A stretch of DNA of 11,637 bases. It comes from Syntrophaceae bacterium UBA4059. Lineage in GTDB: Bacteria; Desulfobacterota; Syntrophia; Syntrophales; Smithellaceae. The position numbers were made by a program, and so were the translations under genes. The notes under the pieces were generated by a model. That model was not told the origin of the DNA and did no database searches. It saw only the letters and a list, made by a program, of their open reading frames with translations. Shown here in pieces: positions 4,878 to 11,637 of this stretch (positions are counted from its first letter, which is position 1; the number at the start of each line of letters is the position of its first letter). The DNA lies in assembly GCA_002382045.1 (NCBI GenBank), contig DFZJ01000110.1:23064-34700 (forward strand), written 5' to 3'.

Positions 4878-7625
4878 TTAACGGCTTTCCTTAAAAGCGT
4901 CGGGGTTTTCTTTTAACAGCCAGGGTTTGGTGTTGATATTTTCCCCCCAGAATATTTTGGGGTCGGGAGGCGCTTTTCCCCACCAGTTATTCCGGGCGTC
5001 AATGTAGATCGTCGAAAAGCTCTGAATGGCCACCGCGTTGCCGATAAAATTATTTTGGAAAATTTTGGGATTAGCCGCGCCGACACAGGTAATCGCGCCT
5101 TCACCCTGGTTTTCCGCAAAGGTGTTATAAGAGATCACCGGGGTGACGTTTTTCCGGCAATAAATGGCATTCTGGGAAGAATACGCGATGTAGCTGTGGG
5201 ATATTTCCGGCGATCCTTCATAGATATCAAAAGCAGTGACCGCATACTTTACAATGCAATAGGCAAATGAGCTGTTGACTTTGGTGGCTTCGGAAAACCG
5301 GACGGCACTGGTGTAGAAGCCCGGGGTAGGCGATGAGGAAGCGGCGGTAAAGGTAATCGGTTTGTCTTTTGTTCCCCGCGCGATCATGCCGCCGTTCAAA
5401 GTGATGATAGACGTTTTGGAATCAAATTCCAGAACGACACCCGGTTCGATGGTCAGCGTTGCCCCCCCGTCAATGATCACGTCCTTCGTGATCCGGTAGG
5501 GGCTGTTCGATAAAATCAAATAAGAATCCGTCTTGATGGGGCCGCCGAGTTTCTTATCCATGATGGATACCGCCTGCGTTTTCCCCTGCGGATAGGGAGC
5601 ATCAAGGACGGAATGAACATCGACGCGTCCCTTAATCCCGGCCAGGACATCCGCCATTTTCGCGCTGCCCCACCAGTTATCCAGTGCCTTCGCGGATGTG
5701 CCGGTCATTTCACCGGCCAGATTGTAAGGCTCATTATCAACAAGGTTATTTTGCCGGATGACGGGCTGCGCGCCTTTGACCACAAGGCCGTTATTCTTGT
5801 TCCGCGTGATCGTGTTTTGCGCAATTTCCGGTGTGGCTGATTGTACCATCAACCCGGTATTGTCGTTGTCATGAATGGCGTTTTCCAGAATTCGCGGCGC
5901 GGCCCCGTCTCTGACCAATATGGCAATTTCCTTGTTTTTATAGAAGCTGTTTTTGCTGATCGTCGGTTTGGAAAACGCCCCCTGAATTTTAATTCCTTCA
6001 CGATTTTGTGTAAACTCGGACCTTTCAATGACCGGTGAGGACGCCTGGCAAGTGACGGCCGTTTGCGCGTTTCGCACGCGGATAAACGCCAGTTTGTTTT
6101 CCCGGTCTTTGACGTTGGCGAAGGTGATTCCCGGCCAGAGTTTATCGTCTTGAACCGAGTCAAAACGAATGATCCGATCATTGTCTCCCTGCGCTGAAAT
6201 CCGGCCTTCAATAATCAGCGCGCCGCCTTTGGACTTGATTTCCGTTCCCGGCTCGATGGTCAAAAGCGCTTTGTCTTTGACCGTCACGTCCGATTCCAGA
6301 ATATAGGGACTGGCGCCTGCGTACCAGGTTGTATCAGAATCAATTAAACCGGAAACCGCTGTTGGACCCGGCGCAACCGGCATGCCCTGGGCCTGCGCCA
6401 TCTGACTTTCATTACCGGCAAAATCGACAGCCGTAACGCGATAATAATATGTTTTCGAGTTGACCAGATTTTTATCGGTATCGACAAATGTGTTTAACTC
6501 CGTTTTGCCGATCTGGATGTAGCCTGTGAGCGGTGTTTCGGAACGATAGATGATGTAACCGGCCAGATCCGCCTCGGGGGATTTATCCCAGCGAAGTTCG
6601 ACCAGCTTATTGCGGCCGAGACCTGTGACGTGCGCGGGTTTTTCAGGCGGGGTGGTATCGAGGGTGACCGACCCTATCGCATCAACCCATTGGGAGGTAT
6701 TTCCGGAATCATCCGTCAGATAACCCGTCACGATGGCTTTTTCGATATTGTCCCCCGGCACCACCTTATAGACGCCGTAATAGCCGCCCGGTTCGACCTC
6801 CTGCATTTCAATGCGCTTCCGGTATTGACCGATGTCAAACCAGGCCCGCATTTTTGGCGCGCCCTGAATGACGACCTTGATTTCTTTGCCCGCGTTTTTC
6901 GGCAGTCCTTTGGAATCCTGTGTTAAGAGGGTAATGACTGGCGGACGCAGCGCCTCGCCCAGCGACGGGGTGGGAATGGTTGTGACCATATCGCGGAACA
7001 GATCATCATTGGCGCGCAAAAGCTGAATATCGCGGACATTCATCGCCGTTGCAATGACCGTGGCGATGATGCCCACCGGATTCGTGGATACGCCGCCTTC
7101 ATGCTTGCGCACCTTGTGCTTGCCGCTCCAGAGAAAATGGCCGGTTTTCGCGTCGAACATTTTGACTTCCGCGCCGACGGCAACCTGAGAATACACAACG
7201 GCAAAATATTTGTCAAAATCGGATATCTCGCCGAAAACAACCGCGTCCACTCCCAGAATTTCACCCAGTTTCTGCGGCGGTGTTTTCCGGATGACGTCCG
7301 GATCGGTCAGGCCCGCTTTGGCCAGCAGATCGTCCACTTTATAGAGTTCCATGTCTTTGAAGGGGAGCGAACTGAAATGGTTATAGAAGCCCATTCGCAT
7401 GGCCTTTCCGCCTTCCTTGCTGTCGGAGTTGTCCGTAAAGGGCAAGACGGCGACATACAGGGGAACATGATCTTTCATGGCGTCATCAATTTTATACTCG
7501 CCTTCATACAAAGACCGGATTTCCGGTGTGATGAGGGTGGATGGCGTCGAGACCAGACAGCTCTGAAGGGTCATGGCCAGAATAACAATCAGACAACCGT
7601 ATAAATGCTTGAAAAGAATTCGCAT
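4878..7625 (-). CDS. Lipoprotein: GNA1162 domain, FN3, double beta-helix
   Basis: The 915-residue protein begins with a lipoprotein signal, hydrophobic 11-20 then lipobox LQSC with Cys23; Leu at +2 favours the outer membrane. Residues about 55-210 match the GNA1162-like lipoprotein domain (DUF799, PF05643): YVAVLPFTDNS, LGVDAVVFGEISDFDKY, MFDAKTGHFLWSGK. Residues 230-330 look like a beta-sandwich linker and 333-420 an FN3 domain (ELRWDKSPEADLAGYIIYR, YYYRVTAVDFAGNES). The rest is right-handed parallel beta-helix in two related modules, each opening with SPY-(8)-A-LTIEPG (449-469 and 717-738) and closing with NWWG (650-653 and 880-883). The ATG follows GGAGG by 7 nt. It lies 58 bp after rmlD and probably shares its transcript. 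Such helices often bind or cleave polysaccharide, but I see no catalytic signature, so the ligand is unknown. Confidence 0.85.
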   Translation of the reverse strand: MRILFKHLYGCLIVILAMTLQSCLVSTPSTLITPEIRSLYEGEYKIDDAMKDHVPLYVAVLPFTDNSDSKEGGKAMRMGFYNHFSSLPFKDMELYKVDDLLAKAGLTDPDVIRKTPPQKLGEILGVDAVVFGEISDFDKYFAVVYSQVAVGAEVKMFDAKTGHFLWSGKHKVRKHEGGVSTNPVGIIATVIATAMNVRDIQLLRANDDLFRDMVTTIPTPSLGEALRPPVITLLTQDSKGLPKNAGKEIKVVIQGAPKMRAWFDIGQYRKRIEMQEVEPGGYYGVYKVVPGDNIEKAIVTGYLTDDSGNTSQWVDAIGSVTLDTTPPEKPAHVTGLGRNKLVELRWDKSPEADLAGYIIYRSETPLTGYIQIGKTELNTFVDTDKNLVNSKTYYYRVTAVDFAGNESQMAQAQGMPVAPGPTAVSGLIDSDTTWYAGASPYILESDVTVKDKALLTIEPGTEIKSKGGALIIEGRISAQGDNDRIIRFDSVQDDKLWPGITFANVKDRENKLAFIRVRNAQTAVTCQASSPVIERSEFTQNREGIKIQGAFSKPTISKNSFYKNKEIAILVRDGAAPRILENAIHDNDNTGLMVQSATPEIAQNTITRNKNNGLVVKGAQPVIRQNNLVDNEPYNLAGEMTGTSAKALDNWWGSAKMADVLAGIKGRVDVHSVLDAPYPQGKTQAVSIMDKKLGGPIKTDSYLILSNSPYRITKDVIIDGGATLTIEPGVVLEFDSKTSIITLNGGMIARGTKDKPITFTAASSSPTPGFYTSAVRFSEATKVNSSFAYCIVKYAVTAFDIYEGSPEISHSYIAYSSQNAIYCRKNVTPVISYNTFAENQGEGAITCVGAANPKIFQNNFIGNAVAIQSFSTIYIDARNNWWGKAPPDPKIFWGENINTKPWLLKENPDAFKESR

Positions 7626-7683
7626 GGCGCAACCTCCATTTTGATAAGATTGGCAATAATCATATCACATACGCAGCAGGAAT

Positions 7684-8565
7684 TCATTTGTTTAAATAAC
7701 TGGATTCGCTGCAGCAGGTGCGACTGGTTATCCATTGATAGTAATCCGAAAAAGCCAGCTGCCAGGGCTGCATGGTTTTCCCGGTTGCGGTCATGAACTT
7801 TTGCATGCCGAGAACGCTGTAGGCCGGCCTCAGAGCCGCCCTTTGTAATTCGGCGGTTTTGATTGGCGTGATTTCGACCGTGTCCAGGCGGGCCTCTTTC
7901 AGTATTTTTTTGGCAAACTCGTACCAGCTGCAAGTCCCTCGGTTGGTGACATGGAAGACGCCCCGGACGTTTTTATCCACCAGCAGCTCGGTCGCTGCCG
8001 CCAGATCCCGCGAGCAGGTGGGCGATCCTATCTGGTCGTCCACAACCGTCAGCTTGCCCGTCGTTCGGGCTCTCTCCAGAATAGCCTGCACAAAGTTTTT
8101 GCCCTTTGCGCCATAAAGCCAGGCCGTGCGGATCAGAATATAATTGTCGGTGATCGTCCGCAGATAATTCTCGCCGGCCAGCTTGGAGGCGCCATATACA
8201 TTGATCGGATTGCAGGCATCTTCTTCTATGTAGGGGCGGATGCCGGTTCCGTCAAATACATAGTCCGTACTGAAATGAATGAGGGTAATATTTTTGCCGC
8301 GGCAAGCCTCTGCAATGTTCTTCACCGCTTCGGCGTTGGCGGCAAAGCATTCCTCCTGAGCCGTTTCGCAGCCGTCCACGTTGGTATAGGCTGCGGCATT
8401 GATAACCAGTTGCGGCCGGGTTTCCTGAACCGCCCGCTGACATTCATCCGCGCGGGTGATATCGATATCACCCAGATCCATGCCGACAACGTCGTGCCGG
8501 TAACGAAACTGCGCGGCAAGGTCGCTTCCCAGCATTCCTTTGTGTCCCAGCAATAATACTTTCAA
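7684..8565 (-). CDS. rmlD: dTDP-4-dehydrorhamnose reductase
   Basis: RmlD performs the last step of dTDP-L-rhamnose synthesis, reducing dTDP-4-dehydrorhamnose with NAD(P)H; rhamnose goes into surface polysaccharide. The 293-residue length is typical. The extended SDR fold is clear: nucleotide motif GHKGMLG (7-13), VINAAAYTNVD (54-64), STDYVFDG with Thr100/Asp101, the catalytic pair Tyr124 and Lys128 in YGASK, LIRTAWLYG (144-152) and DDQIGSPT (176-183). The start is a TTG at 8565, the only possible start before the nucleotide motif, because the truA stop TGA lies in the same frame two codons upstream. Only 3 nt separate the genes and the nearest ribosome-like GAAAGAGG is 14 nt away, so translation is probably coupled to truA. 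No rmlA, rmlB or rmlC is in the window. Confidence 0.92.
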   Translation of the reverse strand: MKVLLLGHKGMLGSDLAAQFRYRHDVVGMDLGDIDITRADECQRAVQETRPQLVINAAAYTNVDGCETAQEECFAANAEAVKNIAEACRGKNITLIHFSTDYVFDGTGIRPYIEEDACNPINVYGASKLAGENYLRTITDNYILIRTAWLYGAKGKNFVQAILERARTTGKLTVVDDQIGSPTCSRDLAAATELLVDKNVRGVFHVTNRGTCSWYEFAKKILKEARLDTVEITPIKTAELQRAALRPAYSVLGMQKFMTATGKTMQPWQLAFSDYYQWITSRTCCSESSYLNK

Positions 8566-8568
8566 TGT

Positions 8569-9306
8569 TCAGTATTTAACCTCTTTCAAAAAAAGACCGC
8601 GGGCGGGCGCGGTCACCCCCGCGATGTTTCGGTCGCGGGAATCAATAATCTCCCGCATCTCCTCCGGCTGTCGTTTACCGCGGGCGACTTCCGTAAGCGT
8701 CCCGACGATATTACGCACCATATACTTCAAAAATCCCTTTGCTTCCACTGTAATTTCGATCAAACCATCAGGGCCGGTTTCAATGATGATAGCGGTGAGC
8801 GTCCGCACCCGATCTTTGACGTCCGTGCCGGTGGCGCAAAAACAGGAAAAATCATGGGCGCCCAGCAGGTGTCTGGCCGCTTCCCGCATCTTTGCTATGT
8901 CCAGCGGATAACGGATGAACCAGCAGTATTCGCGGCCCAGCGCCGGCCTCAAATTCTGGTTGCAGATCCGGTAAACATAGACCTTGCTCTGGACATCGCG
9001 CCGGGCATGAAAATCGATAGGAACCTCTTCGAGATTCTTGACCACAACATCCGGCGGCAGGACGCTGTTGACGCCCCGGAATATCTTTTCAGCAGGGAGC
9101 GATGTCAGGCTCTTAAAGTTGGCAACCTGATTAAGGGCATGTACGCCGGCATCCGTGCGTCCTGAACCGACCAACGTTACCTTGCCCGACGTGATCCTGC
9201 CGATGGCTTCTTCCAGAATCTGCTGAATCGAAACCCCGTTTGGCTGTCTTTGCCAGCCGACGTATGCGGCGCCGTCATATTCCACAATCATTTTAAAGTT
9301 ACGCAT
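8569..9306 (-). CDS. truA: tRNA pseudouridine(38-40) synthase
   Basis: TruA converts uridines 38-40 of the tRNA anticodon arm to pseudouridine. The 245-residue protein has the usual length and all main motifs: N-terminal MRNFKMIVEYDGAAYVGWQRQ, the catalytic aspartate Asp52 in GSGRTDAGVHA (48-58), FHARRDVQSKVYVYRI (99-114), the substrate-pocket stretch HDFSCFCATGTD, and FLKYMVRNIVGTL near the C-terminus. The ATG at 9306 fits family N-termini although no strong ribosome site precedes it. It is the first gene of a probable truA-rmlD-lipoprotein transcript; a sigma70-like promoter lies about 100 bp upstream. Confidence 0.96.
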   Translation of the reverse strand: MRNFKMIVEYDGAAYVGWQRQPNGVSIQQILEEAIGRITSGKVTLVGSGRTDAGVHALNQVANFKSLTSLPAEKIFRGVNSVLPPDVVVKNLEEVPIDFHARRDVQSKVYVYRICNQNLRPALGREYCWFIRYPLDIAKMREAARHLLGAHDFSCFCATGTDVKDRVRTLTAIIIETGPDGLIEITVEAKGFLKYMVRNIVGTLTEVARGKRQPEEMREIIDSRDRNIAGVTAPARGLFLKEVKY

Positions 9307-9406
9307 GGTTTATTAATCGTACTTGCCAGTTTTTCCCAAAAAGGTTAAGCAAAAAACCGGCGCCTTTCATCCGGGGCCATATCCAAGCTACGTTTTAATG
9401 GCTGCG

Positions 9407-9435
9407 ATAGTAACTTACGCGAAAAAGCGGGTCAA
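9407..9435 (-). promoter_or_regulatory. Candidate sigma70 promoter for truA-rmlD-lipoprotein
   Basis: On the minus strand TTGACC (9435-9430) and TACTAT (9412-9407) are separated by 17 nt. The -35 has five of six and the -10 four of six consensus bases. Transcription would start near 9400, about 95 nt before the truA ATG. This is hexamer matching only. Confidence 0.45.
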
Positions 9436-9477
9436 GACAAAAACAAATAAAAATATAATATATAAAGGAGACGCGTT

Positions 9478-11049
9478 ATGAGTGACGAAGTAAAGCAGGG
9501 GACAACTCAGGGGAAAATCCAGAACTTTGAAGCCAGAGTTCAGACCCTGATGCAGATGGGCGGAGAAAAACAAGTTAAAAAGCAGCATGACGGCGGCAAG
9601 ATGACTGCCCGCGAACGTCTGGACTATTTATTTGACAAGGGAACCTTTCAGGAAGTTCAGCTTTTTGTGAAGCACCACGCAACCCTTTTTGGCATGGATA
9701 AAAAAGAAATTCCGGCGGACGGCGTCATCACGGGTTTTGGCAAAGTCAATGGCCGCACGGTTTTTGCCGCGTCCCAGGATTTCACCAGCGCGGGCGGCAC
9801 GCTGGGCGAAATGCACGCTAAAAAAATCTGGAAGGTCATGGATATGGCCATTGCCGCGCAGAAACCCTTTATCGCCATCAACGATTCCGGCGGCGCCAGA
9901 ATTCAGGAAGGCGTTCCCTCTCTGGAAGGCTACGGCGGCATCTTTTATCGCAACACCATCGCTTCCGGCTATATTCCCCAAATTACAGCCATCATGGGAC
10001 CCACGGCTGGCGGCGCCGTTTATTCGCCGGCCCTGACCGACTGGATCTTCATGGTGAAAAACACATCCTATATGTACATCACCGGTCCGGAAGTCATCAA
10101 AGCCGTCATCGGCGAAGACGTGAGTCAGGAAGACTTGGGCGGCGCCCTGGCCCATGCCTCAAAAAGCGGTGTCTGCCATGTGGTGACGGAAAATGATGCG
10201 GATTGCCTCGATAAGATTAAACAATTGCTCTCTTATCTACCCGACAGCTGCAATATTCCCCTGCCTGGCGCACCATCAACCGACAGCCCGGACAGGGAAT
10301 GCCCCGAACTGGATAAAGTTATTCCGGATAAGGCAAACCGCGCCTACAACATGAAAAACGTCATCAAATCGGTGGCCGACAACGGTGAAATGTTTGAACT
10401 GCACACTCAATGGGCCCCCAACATCATTGTTTCCCTGATACGCATCATGGGCCAGCCCGTCGGTGTTATCGCCAATAATCCGATGGCTTATGCGGGCGTC
10501 CTCAATGTCAACGCTTCGGACAAGGCTTCGCGTTTCATCCGTTTCTGCGACGCCTTCAATATTCCGCTTTTGACCTTTGCCGACGTCCCCGGTTACATGC
10601 CCGGCACCGATCAGGAATGGGCGGGCATTATCCGTCACGGCGCGAAACTGCTGCACGCCTATTCGGAAGCCACCGTCCCTAAAATTACGGTCGTGACCCG
10701 CAAAGACTATGGCGGATCTTACATCGGCATGTGCTGCAAGCAGCTTGGCGCTGATTATGTCATGGCGTGGCCGACGGCGGAAATTGCGGTGATGGGTGCG
10801 GAAGGCGCCTGCAACATCATTTACCGCAGCGAGATTAAAGCAGCGGATGATCCCGCGGCCAAGCGGGCTGAACTGATCGCGGGCTATGAAGAGAAATTCA
10901 ACAACCCGTATTTTGCCGCCTCACTCGGTGCGATAGAAGAAGTCATTCTTCCCCGGGAAACGCGCAAACGCATCATTGCGGTGCTCGATGCCATGAAGGA
11001 TAAAAAAGAGGCGCGTCTGGAGAAAAAACATAATAATATACCGCTGTAA
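9478..11049 (+). CDS. Acyl-CoA carboxyltransferase, PccB/decarboxylase-alpha family
   Basis: The 523-residue protein is a complete carboxyltransferase of the propionyl-CoA carboxylase beta / methylmalonyl-CoA decarboxylase alpha type, which moves CO2 between biotin and an acyl-CoA. The N-terminal half has KMTARERLDYLFDKGTF (41-57), the oxyanion motif SGGARIQEGV (137-146) and GPTAGGAVYSPALTD (174-188). The C-terminal half has PGYMPGTDQEWAGIIRHGAKLL (371-392), a second oxyanion site YGGSY (411-415) and LGADYVMAWPTAEIAVMGAEGA (423-444). Ile416 lies where propionyl-CoA enzymes have aspartate (GGAYDVM). The ATG follows AAAGGAG by 7 nt. No biotin carboxylase, biotin carrier or membrane decarboxylase subunit is adjacent, so partners must be elsewhere. 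In syntrophic bacteria such enzymes serve propionate or glutaconyl-type pathways. Exact substrate and direction cannot be told from this sequence. Confidence 0.92.
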   Translation: MSDEVKQGTTQGKIQNFEARVQTLMQMGGEKQVKKQHDGGKMTARERLDYLFDKGTFQEVQLFVKHHATLFGMDKKEIPADGVITGFGKVNGRTVFAASQDFTSAGGTLGEMHAKKIWKVMDMAIAAQKPFIAINDSGGARIQEGVPSLEGYGGIFYRNTIASGYIPQITAIMGPTAGGAVYSPALTDWIFMVKNTSYMYITGPEVIKAVIGEDVSQEDLGGALAHASKSGVCHVVTENDADCLDKIKQLLSYLPDSCNIPLPGAPSTDSPDRECPELDKVIPDKANRAYNMKNVIKSVADNGEMFELHTQWAPNIIVSLIRIMGQPVGVIANNPMAYAGVLNVNASDKASRFIRFCDAFNIPLLTFADVPGYMPGTDQEWAGIIRHGAKLLHAYSEATVPKITVVTRKDYGGSYIGMCCKQLGADYVMAWPTAEIAVMGAEGACNIIYRSEIKAADDPAAKRAELIAGYEEKFNNPYFAASLGAIEEVILPRETRKRIIAVLDAMKDKKEARLEKKHNNIPL

Positions 11050-11054
11050 GAATG

Positions 11055-11098
11055 GGTTCAGGGTTCAGCGGTTCACGGTTCAGGGTTCAGCGGTTCAT
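11055..11098. repeat. Two 22-bp tandem units built of GGTTCA hexamers
   Basis: Starting 6 bp after the carboxyltransferase stop, a 22-bp unit is repeated at 11055-11076 and 11077-11098, differing only in the last base. Each unit contains three GGTTCA cores spaced 7-8 bp apart, making six in all; a seventh stray core lies at 11153-11158. There are no spacers, so this is not a CRISPR array. Function unknown. Confidence 0.85.
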
Positions 11099-11160
11099 CG
11101 CCTGACCACCTGATGACCTGAAGGTCACACGAGGTGGCGCGAGGTGGCATGCGGTTCAAG
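11099..11160. repeat. Structured repeat block with nested inverted repeats
   Basis: CCTGA occurs three times (11101, 11109, 11117) and GAGGTGGC twice (11131 and 11141). TGACC-TGAA-GGTCA (11114-11127) is a small hairpin, enclosed by CCACCT (11106-11111), which can pair with AGGTGG at 11132-11137 or 11142-11147. No coding frame uses it. Together with the preceding GGTTCA units it looks like an intergenic repeat island. Confidence 0.55.
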
Positions 11161-11172
11161 GTTTACATATTG

Positions 11173-11218
11173 GGGACGGCTTGTCCGGGTGCACCGGAAT
11201 AACAAGCCGTCCCTTTTT
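11173..11218 (+). terminator. Intrinsic terminator of the carboxyltransferase gene
   Basis: GGGACGGCTTGT (11173-11184) pairs perfectly with ACAAGCCGTCCC (11202-11213), followed at once by TTTTT (11214-11218). The loop holds a second small stem, CCGG with CCGG across GTGCA (11185-11197). Stem, position about 125 bp after the stop and U-tract fit rho-independent termination on the plus strand. The minus strand lacks a U-run. Confidence 0.85.
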
Positions 11219-11230
11219 ACGTGAACAAAG

Positions 11231-11252
11231 GCTGATGCTATCATGCATCAGC
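11231..11252. repeat. 8-bp perfect inverted repeat
   Basis: GCTGATGC (11231-11238) and GCATCAGC (11245-11252) are perfect inverted copies around TATCAT. It lies between the terminator and the AT-rich porin promoter region. It could be an operator-like site or a small RNA hairpin; nothing in the sequence decides. Confidence 0.5.
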
Positions 11253-11326
11253 AAGGCAAAATATGACACAAATAGACAATAAATTGCATAATATTACTTA
11301 ATATTACAATTTACGCTAAGATTTCA

Positions 11327-11355
11327 TTTACAAATAATATTTTCAATGCTATCGT
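11327..11355 (+). promoter_or_regulatory. Candidate promoter for the porin gene
   Basis: TTTACA (11327-11332), 17-nt spacer and TATCGT (11350-11355) form a plausible sigma70 promoter in an AT-rich stretch upstream of the porin. Its start would be near 11362, giving a leader of about 60 nt that contains the inverted repeat AACCC-GGGTT and the AGGAGG ribosome site (11410-11415). An upstream direct repeat of TAATATTAC (two copies, 11288-11306) may be an activator or curvature element. Confidence 0.35.
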
Positions 11356-11420
11356 CCCTCCCGCAAAATGATGTTTCTTAAAACCCGGCGGGGGTTAAAA
11401 AAATAATTCAGGAGGAAAAG

Positions 11421-11637
11421 ATGAAGAAGTATTGGTTGGTATTGCTGTCACTGGGGTTGATGTTAGCCTTCAGCACGCAGGCAATGGCCGTTGATGTAAA
11501 ATTCAGCGGCGAGTATTATGCGGCGGGCATGTATTTGGATAAGACCACTCTCAAGAGTGGTACGGCCACGGACGGACCTTCGACCGCTTTTTATTACCAG
11601 AGGTTGAGGGTGCAAACAGATTTTATCGTATCCCCCG
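11421..11637 (+). CDS. Secreted outer-membrane porin-like protein, N-terminus only
   Basis: Seventy-two codons are visible before the right window edge. The product opens with a clear Sec signal peptide, MKKYWLVLLSLGLMLAFSTQAMA, predicted to be cut after the AMA at about residue 23. The mature start VDVKFSGEYYAAGMYLDKT has the alternating aromatic/polar pattern of a first transmembrane beta strand, and FYYQRLRVQTDFIVSP gives the second. This N-terminal style is typical of deltaproteobacterial trimeric porins or DUF1302/alginate-export-like barrels. The ATG follows AGGAGG by 5 nt. It sits behind its own promoter region and a strong terminator, so it is not in the carboxyltransferase operon. 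The exact porin family cannot be fixed from 72 residues. Confidence 0.72.
   Translation, partial: MKKYWLVLLSLGLMLAFSTQAMAVDVKFSGEYYAAGMYLDKTTLKSGTATDGPSTAFYYQRLRVQTDFIVSP

Noticed and set aside
4543..4881. 112-codon plus-strand frame between the DUF2889 and lipoprotein genes
   Set aside because: It overlaps the 5' end of DUF2889 antisense and runs through a perfect hairpin; the translation has no recognisable features.
7101..7604. 167-codon plus-strand frame antisense to the lipoprotein gene
   Set aside because: A shadow of a well-supported lipoprotein with signal peptide and domain matches.
7951..8556. 201-codon plus-strand frame antisense to rmlD
   Set aside because: All SDR motifs lie on the minus strand; the antisense frame follows from codon composition.
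9454..9459. Perfect TATAAT as the carboxyltransferase promoter
   Set aside because: Transcription would start inside the ribosome site about 12 nt before the ATG, and the -35 position (GTCAAG) is poor; it is probably just AT-rich leader.
9628..10155. 175-codon minus-strand frame antisense to the carboxyltransferase
   Set aside because: A shadow of the strongly conserved carboxyltransferase N-terminal half.
11055..11098. CRISPR array
   Set aside because: The 22-bp units are contiguous, with no spacers and no cas genes nearby.

Overview
The window looks like chromosome of a Gram-negative anaerobe, most likely a Deltaproteobacterium (Desulfobacterota) of the Syntrophus/Smithella type. This is an inference from gene content and protein style: a DUF2889 protein, a GNA1162-type lipoprotein, a stand-alone acyl-CoA carboxyltransferase, a deltaproteobacterial-style porin start, and no phage or transposase genes. 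No marker gene here fixes the genus.

Layout. The left edge (1-304, minus strand) holds the first 31 codons of an M55 zinc aminopeptidase, preceded by a 56-codon remnant of a bacteriohemerythrin. Next on the minus strand come a cytidylate-kinase-like P-loop protein (GTG start) and a 12-helix MFS transporter (381-2254), probably one transcript. A 364-bp divergent region (2255-2618) follows. It carries a ZTP (pfl) riboswitch that appears to control translation of glyA (2619-3962, plus strand). Folate/one-carbon status sensed as ZTP would therefore tune serine hydroxymethyltransferase. After glyA there is a minus-strand DUF2889 gene (4086-4646). Long perfect hairpins without U-tracts lie downstream of it and upstream of it.

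The centre (4878-9306) is a minus-strand cluster read truA, then rmlD, then a 915-aa lipoprotein. truA and rmlD are separated by 3 nt and rmlD uses a TTG start, so they are probably translationally coupled. The lipoprotein joins a GNA1162/DUF799 domain, an FN3 domain and two duplicated right-handed beta-helix modules, and is the most unusual protein of the window. A good candidate sigma70 promoter for truA lies in the intergenic region at 9307-9477.

On the right, a biotin-dependent carboxyltransferase of the PccB family (9478-11049) stands alone and ends in a repeat-rich, strongly structured 371-bp region. That region holds GGTTCA repeats, nested hairpins, a canonical intrinsic terminator and a candidate promoter. 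A secreted beta-barrel porin begins at 11421 and runs off the window. I found no CRISPR array, tRNA, rRNA or mobile-element gene.
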